From the NCBI RefSeq assembly GCF_004363695.1, contig NZ_SNZC01000004.1:167746-231745 (forward strand): a DNA stretch of 64,000 nucleotides, in the 5' to 3' direction. The notes below the pieces were generated by a model. It saw only the letters and a list, made by a program, of their open reading frames with translations. It had not been told where the DNA came from and did not search any database. The translations under genes were made by a program, and so were the position numbers. Numbering within the stretch: position 1 is the stretch's first letter; the number at the start of each line of letters is the position of its first letter. Below, piece after piece: positions 1 to 7,313 of the stretch. This stretch comes from Flavobacterium cheniae. Its GTDB lineage: Bacteria; Bacteroidota; Bacteroidia; Flavobacteriales; Flavobacteriaceae.

Positions 1-1
1 T

Positions 2-571
2 TCTTATGAAAAACCAATTCTAGTAACTTCAAATCAAACCATAAAAGCGGCTTATTTTGAAAACGGTAAGGCTAAAAGTGCCACCATCGAGCAACCGTTT
101 TTCATCACAAAGTCAACTGGAAAAAAGATTGAATTGGTACATCAACCTCACGAAAATTATGGAATTGGAGGTCCTTTTACTTTGGTGGATGGCATGAAAG
201 GAAATACTTCTAAATTTGGAAGAGATTGGTTAGGTTTCTGGGGAAAAGATATGAATGCTACTATCGATTTAGGAAAAACAGAAATGATTTCAAAAATCAG
301 TATCAATACACTTTTATCAGAAGGAAGTTGGATTTATTATCCAAAAAGCATTGGAATTTTAGTTTCAAAAGATGGTGAAAATTATATTCCAATTACGATT
401 ATTTCTTCCAAAGAAATTGATGAAAATAAAGGAAAAATCGTAGTTAAATTCGACAAACAAAACGTTCAATTTATAAAAGTCATTGCAGAAAACAACGGAA
501 TCATAGCAGATGGAAAACCTGGAGCCGGTTCCAACAGTTGGTTATTTGTAGACGAAATAAGTGTAGAATAA
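2..571 (+). CDS. Beta-N-acetylhexosaminidase (GH20), C-terminal part only
   Basis: The reading frame is open from the left edge, so the N-terminus and catalytic barrel lie outside the window. The visible 189 residues begin with a small beta domain (ending near SATIEQPFFITK) of the kind that closes GH20 hexosaminidases. A discoidin/F5-8 type C-like module of about 140 residues follows, with GGPFTLVDGMKG, WLGFWGKDMNATIDLG and WLFVDEISVE. This domain order is common in Bacteroidota exo-hexosaminidases that release terminal GlcNAc or GalNAc. The stop overlaps the start of the next gene by one base (TAATG). That gene is a glycosylasparaginase, which supports a role in glycoprotein breakdown. The GH20 assignment is an inference because the active site is not visible. 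Confidence 0.65.
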   Translation, partial: SYEKPILVTSNQTIKAAYFENGKAKSATIEQPFFITKSTGKKIELVHQPHENYGIGGPFTLVDGMKGNTSKFGRDWLGFWGKDMNATIDLGKTEMISKISINTLLSEGSWIYYPKSIGILVSKDGENYIPITIISSKEIDENKGKIVVKFDKQNVQFIKVIAENNGIIADGKPGAGSNSWLFVDEISVE

Positions 572-1569
572 TGACAAACAGAAGAAATTTTTTAAAAACG
601 ACCGCTTTAGCAACTGCTGGCGTGGCATTTCAATCGTTTCATTCCAAATCGGATGAAACGGAAGTTGAAATTAATTCAGGAAAAACAAACAAACCAATCG
701 TACTTTCTACATGGAATTTCGGTTTACAAGCTAACGAAGCTGCTTGGGAAGTACTTAAAAATAAAGGTCGCGCTTTAGATGCAGTTGAAGCAGGAGTGAA
801 AATTCCAGAAGGCGATCCAAATGAGAGAAGTGTAGGTTACGGCGGTCGTCCGGATAGAGATGGTCGCGTAACATTAGACGCTTGTATCATGGACGAATTT
901 TCGAATATCGGTTCGGTGGCTTGTTTGGAACACATCAAACATCCTATTTCCGTAGCAAGAATGGTGATGGAAAAAACGCCTCATGTGATGTTGGTAGGTG
1001 AAGGCGCTTTGCAGTTTGCCATTGCACAAGGATTCAAAAAAGAAAATTTGTTAGTTGAAGCTTCCGAAAAAGAATGGAAAGAATGGCTAAAAACGAGTGA
1101 ATATTTACCAAAAGCAAATATCGAAAATCACGATACCATCGGAATGATTGCTTTAGATGCTCAAGGGAATTTGTCTGGCGCATGTACTACAAGTGGTATG
1201 GCATTTAAAATGCACGGACGAGTAGGAGATTCCCCAATTATTGGTGCTGGTTTATATGTAGATAACGAAATTGGTGCAGCAACAGCAACAGGTCACGGCG
1301 AAGAAGTAATCCGAATTACAGGTTGTCATTTAGTAGTAGAATTAATGCGTCAAGGAAAATCGCCACAAAAGGCTTGTGAAGAAGCCGTGATGCGAATTGT
1401 AAAACTGACTCAAAATCGAGGAAAAAATCTAAAAGATATCCAAGTTGGGTTCATTGCCTTGAATAAAAAAGGTGAATTTGGTTCTTATTGTGTACAAGGT
1501 GGTTTCAATTATGCTGTTCACGATGTAACCGGAAATAAATTAATCGATGCGAATTACTTTTTGAAATAA
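571..1569 (+). CDS. N4-(beta-N-acetylglucosaminyl)-L-asparaginase (glycosylasparaginase)
   Basis: Ntn-hydrolase that cleaves the GlcNAc-Asn bond left after N-glycoprotein degradation. I place the start at 571, where the ATG overlaps the upstream stop. It gives 332 residues and a twin-arginine-type leader (MTNRRNFLKTTALATAG), pointing to export by Tat. An upstream in-frame start at 538 would lie inside the previous gene. The autocatalytic cleavage site is the HDT-IGM motif, with Thr189 as expected nucleophile. The glycine-rich GSVACLEHIKHPISVARMVME and ATATGHGEEVIR segments are typical of the family. Length matches the well-known flavobacterial enzyme. It is probably co-transcribed with the GH20 gene upstream. 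Confidence 0.9.
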   Translation: MTNRRNFLKTTALATAGVAFQSFHSKSDETEVEINSGKTNKPIVLSTWNFGLQANEAAWEVLKNKGRALDAVEAGVKIPEGDPNERSVGYGGRPDRDGRVTLDACIMDEFSNIGSVACLEHIKHPISVARMVMEKTPHVMLVGEGALQFAIAQGFKKENLLVEASEKEWKEWLKTSEYLPKANIENHDTIGMIALDAQGNLSGACTTSGMAFKMHGRVGDSPIIGAGLYVDNEIGAATATGHGEEVIRITGCHLVVELMRQGKSPQKACEEAVMRIVKLTQNRGKNLKDIQVGFIALNKKGEFGSYCVQGGFNYAVHDVTGNKLIDANYFLK

Positions 1570-1575
1570 TTTTTC

Positions 1576-1635
1576 GCCACAGATTAAAGGATTTTAAGGA
1601 TTATTTAATCCGTGAGAATTTGTGTAATCCGTGGC
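1576..1635. repeat. Intergenic imperfect inverted repeat (ccacagatta / taatccgtgg type)
   Basis: Arms at 1576-1586 and 1625-1635 match at 10 of 11 positions when one is reverse-complemented. The centre holds internal echoes of the motif (aaggattttaaggatta, aatccgtg). It sits between the asparaginase stop and cutC. There is no T-run after the second arm, so it is not a convincing terminator. It looks like a small dispersed repeat element; other copies must be looked for elsewhere in the genome. Confidence 0.5.
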
Positions 1636-1650
1636 TAATATTCATGACTT

Positions 1651-2331
1651 ATGTTCCAGAATAAAAAAATAGAAATCGCTTGTTTTAACCTTGAATCTGC
1701 TCTAATAGCACAAAATGCTGGAGCTGACAGAGTGGAATTATGTGCAGACATGTCAGTTGGTGGAACAACACCTTCTATTGAAATCATTCAACAAGCTCGC
1801 GAAAATTTGAACATCGATTTATACGTAATGATTCGTCTAAGAGGAGGAAATTTCGTTTACTCAGAAGCAGAATTTGAACAAATAAAATCGGAAATCGAGA
1901 CCATCAAAAAACTTGGAGTCAACGGATTTGTTTTTGGAATTTTGAAGGATGATAATACGATTAATATCGAACAAAATAAAGTCTTAGTTGAATTAGCAAA
2001 ACCATTTCCTTGCACATTTCACAGAGCATTTGATGAGGTTTCAGATTTAAAAAAAGCATTAGAAGATGTTATTTTTTGTGGATTTTCAACGATTTTAACT
2101 TCTGGAACTTTTCCAAATGTGATGGAAGGAAAAGAAGTTTTAAAACAATTAGTCAAACAAGCTAATAATCGCATCGAAATAATGCCCGGTGGAGGATTGC
2201 GTTCGACTAATATTTCAGAATTAGACGAAATGGTTAATACTAATTGGTATCATTCTTCTGCCATTACCGATGGAAGTGAAATTGCTAGTCCAGAGGAAAT
2301 TGTTCAATTGAAGAAAAAGTTGCTATCTTAA
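1651..2331 (+). CDS. cutC: CutC family protein
   Basis: A 226-residue TIM-barrel protein. The N-terminus IEIACFNLESALIAQNAGADRVELCADMSVGGTTPS is diagnostic of CutC. Other family segments are VMIRLRGGNFVYS, GFVFGIL, FHRAFDEV, ILTSGTFPNVMEG and IEIMPGGGLRSTN. CutC was named for copper homeostasis in E. coli, but its biochemical role is unsettled. Length is slightly short of the 240-250 usual, from the C-terminus. It lies 10 bases before the beta-mannosidase on the same strand and probably shares its transcript. Confidence 0.9.
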   Translation: MFQNKKIEIACFNLESALIAQNAGADRVELCADMSVGGTTPSIEIIQQARENLNIDLYVMIRLRGGNFVYSEAEFEQIKSEIETIKKLGVNGFVFGILKDDNTINIEQNKVLVELAKPFPCTFHRAFDEVSDLKKALEDVIFCGFSTILTSGTFPNVMEGKEVLKQLVKQANNRIEIMPGGGLRSTNISELDEMVNTNWYHSSAITDGSEIASPEEIVQLKKKLLS

Positions 2332-2341
2332 ATGAACTTAC

Positions 2342-4822
2342 ATGCCTTATATGTTTAAAAAAATCTTCGTTTTTATATTGTGTCTAAATTGTTTTTTCAT
2401 TTTTGGACAAACTTCCTATCGCAATTTGTCAACGGAAAACTGGACATTCAACAAGCAAAACGAAGTAAAAAAATACAAGGCAACCATTCCCGGAACCGTT
2501 CACACCGATTTATTTCAAAACCAATTAATTCCTGATCCGTTTTTTGGAGCTAATGAAAAGCAATTGCAATGGATTGAAAATGAGAATTGGGAATATGAAA
2601 CAGAATTTATACTTACTACTAAAGAGTTAAAAACCGAAAATATAGATTTGGAGTTTGAGGGTTTGGACACCTATGCATCGGTTTATTTGAATGGAGAACT
2701 AGTTTTAGAAGCGGATAATATGTTCCGAAAATGGACAATTTCTGCCAAATCACATTTGAAAATTGGAACCAATCATTTAAAAGTAGTTTTTCATTCCGCG
2801 GTTCAAAAAGGAAAAGAGGAAGCGAAAAAAATATCTTATACCTTACCCGAAAAAGAACGTGTTTTTGTTAGAAAAGCACAATATCAATTTGGTTGGGATT
2901 GGGGCCCACGATTTGTAACGGCAGGAATTTGGAAAAAAGTCCAATTGAAGTTTTGGAATTCGGCTAAAATCGAAAACATGAAATTCAGTCAAGTCGAATT
3001 GAATGACAAAAAAGCGATTTTAGAATTCACAACCGAAATTTACGTTTCCAAAGTCAAAACAATTCAGTTAAAAATCAATAAAAAATCGGAAACATTCAAT
3101 CTTAAAAAAGGAAAGAACAAAATCAAAATGCAATATGAAATTGCAAATCCAAAACTTTGGTGGTGTAATGGATTAGGTGATGCTAATTTATATCCTTTTA
3201 CTGTTGAAATTAGTCAGAAAAAGCAGTTTTTGGATTCGAAAAAGCTAAATATTGGCTTGAGAACTATCGAATTAATTCAGGAAAAAGACCAAGCTGGGAA
3301 AAGTTTTTATTTTAAATTAAATGGGAAACCCGTGTTCATGAAAGGTGCCAATATAGTTCCACCTGATAGTTTTTTACCACGAGTTTCAGATTCTACTTAT
3401 TTTTCATTGGTTGAAAATGCTAAAAATGCGAACATGAACATGCTACGTGTTTGGGGTGGAGGAGTCTATTTTGAAGATGCGTTTTATGAAGCTTGTGATG
3501 CCAAAGGAATTTTAGTTTGGCAAGATTTTATGTTTGCTTGTTCTATGTATCCGGGCAATGAAAAATTTGTGCAAAATGTAAAACAAGAAGTAATTGATAA
3601 CGTAAATCGTTTGCAAAATCATCCGAGTATTGCGATTTGGTGTGGCAATAATGAAAACGACGAAGGTTGGCACAATTGGGGTTGGCAAAAACAGTTTAAG
3701 TATACCAAAGCCGATTCGACTCAAATTTGGAATGATTATAAAAAAGTATTTCATGAAATGATTCCGAAAACTTTAGATAGTTTACTTCCGAAAGAAAAAA
3801 ATATTTATTGGTCATCTTCGCCATCGATTGGTTGGGGACGAAAAGAAAGTTTAACTCAAGGTGATTCGCACTATTGGGGAGTTTGGTGGGGAAAAGAACC
3901 GTTTGAAATTTATGAGAATAAAGTTGGGCGATTTATGAGCGAATACGGTTTTCAAGGCATGCCAAATTTAGAAACCTTGCAAAAAGTAATACGTAAAGAA
4001 GATTTGAATTTCACTTCCGAAGCTTTTAAAAATCATCAAAAACATCCAACAGGTTATGAAACCATCAACGAATACATGGAGCGCGATTATGTAGTGCCAA
4101 AAGATTTTGAAAATTATCTTTATGTTTCGCAATTGTTACAAGCTCGTGGAATGAAAATCGCAATTGAAGCTCACCGCTTGGCAAAACCTTATTGTATGGG
4201 TACTTTGTATTGGCAATTTAACGATTGTTGGCCAGTCACGTCATGGAGTTCGTTGGATTATTATGGGAATTGGAAAGCGGCTCATTACCAAGTCAAAGAA
4301 AGTTTTGCGCCTATTTTTTTAGCAGTAGCAGAAAAAACAGATGGACTTTCAATTATAGGAAGTAATGATAACTTGGAAGTAAAAGCTGGTATAGTTACGG
4401 TAAAATTAATTGATTTTTCTGGGAAAGAACTTTGGACTGCTTCTAAAGAATGTGTTTTAGATGTTGAAAAAAATACAACGTGTATGCAGATTTCCTATGC
4501 AGATTTCCCAAAATTTGTAAAAGAAAAAACGGTGTTGCAGATTGAATTTAGTGGTAATCATAAAAATACAGTAGCATATCATTATTTTGTAAAACCAAAA
4601 GAATTACAATTAGAACAACCAACTATTGAAGTGAAAATTGTGGGTGAAACACTTATTGAAGTTAAAACAAATACTTTTGCTAAAAATGTGTATTTGCAGT
4701 CGGATGGTCGTTTTTTTAATGACAACTATTTTGATTTGATTCCAGGAATTCCTAAAATAATTAAAACCGATCGACCAACTGATAATATTATGGTGAAATC
4801 GTTGTTTGATACAATGAAATAA
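2342..4822 (+). CDS. Beta-mannosidase, glycoside hydrolase family 2
   Basis: Exo-beta-mannosidase of 826 residues with a signal peptide ending near FFIFGQ, so periplasmic or exported. An alternative ATG at 2351 would remove three residues. The N-terminal jelly roll contains TIPGTVHTDLFQNQLIPDPFFGANE and QYQFGWDWGPRF, both characteristic of mannosidases in GH2. The barrel holds the acid/base Glu438 (CGNNENDEGW) and nucleophile Glu534 (FMSEYGFQGMP). TLYWQFNDCWPVTSWSS is also typical. It probably acts on the beta-mannose of N-glycan cores or mannans, which fits the upstream hexosaminidase and glycosylasparaginase. A strong hairpin follows the stop. Confidence 0.92.
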   Translation: MPYMFKKIFVFILCLNCFFIFGQTSYRNLSTENWTFNKQNEVKKYKATIPGTVHTDLFQNQLIPDPFFGANEKQLQWIENENWEYETEFILTTKELKTENIDLEFEGLDTYASVYLNGELVLEADNMFRKWTISAKSHLKIGTNHLKVVFHSAVQKGKEEAKKISYTLPEKERVFVRKAQYQFGWDWGPRFVTAGIWKKVQLKFWNSAKIENMKFSQVELNDKKAILEFTTEIYVSKVKTIQLKINKKSETFNLKKGKNKIKMQYEIANPKLWWCNGLGDANLYPFTVEISQKKQFLDSKKLNIGLRTIELIQEKDQAGKSFYFKLNGKPVFMKGANIVPPDSFLPRVSDSTYFSLVENAKNANMNMLRVWGGGVYFEDAFYEACDAKGILVWQDFMFACSMYPGNEKFVQNVKQEVIDNVNRLQNHPSIAIWCGNNENDEGWHNWGWQKQFKYTKADSTQIWNDYKKVFHEMIPKTLDSLLPKEKNIYWSSSPSIGWGRKESLTQGDSHYWGVWWGKEPFEIYENKVGRFMSEYGFQGMPNLETLQKVIRKEDLNFTSEAFKNHQKHPTGYETINEYMERDYVVPKDFENYLYVSQLLQARGMKIAIEAHRLAKPYCMGTLYWQFNDCWPVTSWSSLDYYGNWKAAHYQVKESFAPIFLAVAEKTDGLSIIGSNDNLEVKAGIVTVKLIDFSGKELWTASKECVLDVEKNTTCMQISYADFPKFVKEKTVLQIEFSGNHKNTVAYHYFVKPKELQLEQPTIEVKIVGETLIEVKTNTFAKNVYLQSDGRFFNDNYFDLIPGIPKIIKTDRPTDNIMVKSLFDTMK

Positions 4823-4825
4823 AAA

Positions 4826-4847
4826 AAACGCCTCAATTGAGGCGTTT
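4826..4847. terminator. Bidirectional intrinsic terminator between beta-mannosidase and dNK genes
   Basis: A perfect 22-nt palindrome (11-bp arms centred on aattg) with an A-run on its left, which becomes a T-run for the minus-strand kinase gene. It lies between two convergent genes. Confidence 0.8.
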
Positions 4848-4854
4848 CATATAT

Positions 4855-5469
4855 CTAAAATAATCCGTTTAATTCGGCATCAATTCTATTAATGATGGTT
4901 CCTAAATCTTCTGGATTGTTTACAAAATCAAAATTATCAACATCAATAATGACTAATTTACCTTTATCATACGTTTGAATCCAAGCTTCGTATCTTTCGT
5001 TCAAACGACTTAAATAATCAATTGAAATTGAGTTTTCATAATCTCTTCCTCTTTTGTGAATTTGGCTTACTAAATTTGGAATCGAACTTCTTAAATAAAT
5101 CAATAAGTCGGGCGATCCTACTAAACTTTCCATCAATTCGAAAAGTGAAGTGTAATTATTAAAATCTCGGTTCGACATTAATCCCATTGCGTGAAGATTG
5201 GGTGCAAAAATATGTGCGTCTTCGTAAATGGTTCTGTCTTGAATAATGTTTTTACCACTTTCACGAATTTGCAATACTTGACGAAAACGACTGTTTAGGA
5301 AATAAATCTGAAGATTAAAACTCCAACGTTCCATTTGGTGATAAAAATCATCCAAATACGGATTATCCACAACATCCTCAAAGTGTGGTTCCCATTTAAA
5401 ATGTTTCGCTAATAATCTTGTTAACGTCGTTTTTCCTGCTCCAATATTTCCTGCTACTGCTATGTGCAT
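4855..5469 (-). CDS. Deoxynucleoside kinase
   Basis: A 204-residue enzyme of the deoxynucleoside kinase family (PF01712) that phosphorylates salvaged deoxynucleosides with ATP. The P-loop GNIGAGKTT is at residues 7-15. The family DRTIYEDAHIFA segment (DR-x-YED) follows at about residue 82, and a lid-like region around QIHKRGRDYE is present. Length is normal. The start codon overlaps the upstream gene by one base on the minus strand, so the two are translationally coupled. Substrate preference cannot be read from the sequence. Confidence 0.88.
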   Translation of the reverse strand: MHIAVAGNIGAGKTTLTRLLAKHFKWEPHFEDVVDNPYLDDFYHQMERWSFNLQIYFLNSRFRQVLQIRESGKNIIQDRTIYEDAHIFAPNLHAMGLMSNRDFNNYTSLFELMESLVGSPDLLIYLRSSIPNLVSQIHKRGRDYENSISIDYLSRLNERYEAWIQTYDKGKLVIIDVDNFDFVNNPEDLGTIINRIDAELNGLF

Positions 5470-6266
5470 TATGGTAAAATTATTTTGTAATTAGTAATTT
5501 CATTTTGGGTAAAAATAGACAAAATTCCATCTCTAAAGAAAAATTTTGAAATGATTTTTTCATCAATTGCTATTTTACTGCTACTCTTAGAAGTTAAGTC
5601 GTAATAATACAATTGATGTTCTATTTGATAAATTAAATTGTTGCTTTTTGTTAGTTGAATAGCTTCAAATTTTGGAAGAATTACTAATTTTTCAATTGTA
5701 CCATAGATTGAAATGCGATACAAATTCAAATTAATATCGGTCCAATAAAAATGCGTGTAATCGGATTCATAGTGTAATATCGGATTTTCAAGCATCGTAG
5801 AAATCCATTTAAAAGTATCTGTATTTACGTTGTATAAACCAATTTTTGATGAAATACTGTCGTAAATCCAAATTTGGTTTTGGGAAGACAATGCAACAGC
5901 TTCTAAAGTGACCGGAGTTGATTTTAAGTTGAAATCTATTTTTTTGATTTCGTTTAATTGATTGTCTAAAAGGACTACAGTGTTGAAATTTTTATAGAAA
6001 ACGACAATTTGTAATGGATTTTGAAAGTCTACTCTTGTGATTTTCCCTAAACCTAAATTATTGTATTGATAGGTTATAGTTTCGCTATTTTTGATTAAAA
6101 TATTGTTTTTGATGCTGTAATTATTCTGTTGATTGTCAAAGCCTAAAAAAACATCACATTCTATTTTTATGCTATTTTGTTTTGTGGTTGAAATTAGTTC
6201 TTGACCTTTCATTGAAAAGCAGAACAAATTTAAAATTAATATAAATAGTGTTTTTTTTACCAGCAT
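5469..6266 (-). CDS. Secreted or periplasmic protein of unknown function, beta-propeller-like
   Basis: 265 residues with a signal peptide (MLVKKTLFILILNLFCFSMKGQ). The rest is repeating beta-strand segments such as IVVFYKNFNTVVLLDNQLNEIKKI and IWIYDSISSKIGLYNVNTDTFKWI, which look like propeller blades. No catalytic motif is visible. It is immediately upstream of the deoxynucleoside kinase, with a one-base overlap. I know this protein only as a conserved flavobacterial hypothetical next to that kinase; the function is not known to me. Confidence 0.7.
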   Translation of the reverse strand: MLVKKTLFILILNLFCFSMKGQELISTTKQNSIKIECDVFLGFDNQQNNYSIKNNILIKNSETITYQYNNLGLGKITRVDFQNPLQIVVFYKNFNTVVLLDNQLNEIKKIDFNLKSTPVTLEAVALSSQNQIWIYDSISSKIGLYNVNTDTFKWISTMLENPILHYESDYTHFYWTDINLNLYRISIYGTIEKLVILPKFEAIQLTKSNNLIYQIEHQLYYYDLTSKSSSKIAIDEKIISKFFFRDGILSIFTQNEITNYKIILP

Positions 6267-6387
6267 CGTTAAACTATTTCTGAAAGTCAGGGTCTAATAT
6301 ACTACTTTAACATAAAAATAGCAGTTAAATTGTGTAACAAAATGCACTATTTGTAGTCTATATATACATCTATAACATTTGAAAAGA

Positions 6388-7296
6388 ATGAAAAAAATAA
6401 TTATTGCTTCGATTTTAATGATTTCTGGGTTTCTAAATGCTCAGAATTTCCAAGGAATGGCGGTTTACGAATCTAAAACGAGTACGGCTGATTTCATGAA
6501 AGGAATGGGTGGAAACCGTGAGATTACTCCCGAAATGCAAAAACAAATAGAAGAGCGTATGAAAAAAATGTTTGAAAAAACATTTATTTTAAATTTTGAT
6601 AAAACAGCCTCTATTTATAAAGAAGAAGAAAAATTAGATGCTCCAGGTCAACAAGGTGGTGGACGAATGATGATGTCGATGATGGGCGGTGGTGGAACAC
6701 ACTATAAAAACGCAAAAGACAAACAATATATTGTAGACAAGGAATTCTTCGGAAAAGAGTTTTTAATTAAAGATTCGTTACCTAAATACGATTGGAAATT
6801 AGAAGGGGAGTCAAAGCAAATTGGAAATTATACTTGTTTCAAAGCAACAGCAGTAGTGAAAGTAAGTGAGTCTGATTTTAGAAATTTTAGATTTAGAAAT
6901 AACAACAATGCTAAAGAAGGTGATAAAAAAGCAGAAACGGTAAAAGATACTGCAAAAGCTAAGAAAACCAATTTTACAGATGATTGGGAAATGCCAAAAG
7001 AAAATACTATTACAGCTTGGTATTGTCCTGAAATCCCTGTGAATCAGGGTCCAGAGAATTATTGGGGATTACCAGGTTTAATTTTGGAAGTTAACGATGG
7101 GAAAACTGTGATTTTGTGTTCTAAATTAGTTTTAAATTCTAAAGAAAAGGTTGAAATTAAACCTGCTTCTAAAGGAAAAGAGATAACTCAAAAAGAGTAT
7201 GACGAAACCGTGAAAAAGAAAATGGAAGAAATGCGTGAGATGAACTCAGGTCCAGGTGGTCAACGTGGTGGATTTAGAATGGGAGGCGGACGTTAA
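6388..7296 (+). CDS. GLPGLI family protein
   Basis: The family-naming motif GLPGLILEVNDGKT is seen near residue 227, preceded by the usual ITAWYCPEIPVNQGPENYWG. I start at the ATG at 6388 (MKKIIIASILMISGFLNAQ signal peptide), giving 302 residues. An in-frame TTG at 6379 adds only three residues. A glycine/methionine-rich stretch (GGGRMMMSMMGGGG) occurs at about residues 93-106 and another glycine-rich run ends the protein. The family is Bacteroidota-specific and of unknown function. It is typically next to a TonB-receptor-like protein, as here, with 17 bases between the genes. Confidence 0.88.
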   Translation: MKKIIIASILMISGFLNAQNFQGMAVYESKTSTADFMKGMGGNREITPEMQKQIEERMKKMFEKTFILNFDKTASIYKEEEKLDAPGQQGGGRMMMSMMGGGGTHYKNAKDKQYIVDKEFFGKEFLIKDSLPKYDWKLEGESKQIGNYTCFKATAVVKVSESDFRNFRFRNNNNAKEGDKKAETVKDTAKAKKTNFTDDWEMPKENTITAWYCPEIPVNQGPENYWGLPGLILEVNDGKTVILCSKLVLNSKEKVEIKPASKGKEITQKEYDETVKKKMEEMREMNSGPGGQRGGFRMGGGR

Positions 7297-7313
7297 TTTT
7301 CTATAAAAGAATT

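Noticed and set aside
1576..1635. Terminator between asparaginase and cutC
   Set aside because: The stem is imperfect with a 38-nt loop and there is no T-run, so it is listed as a repeat only.
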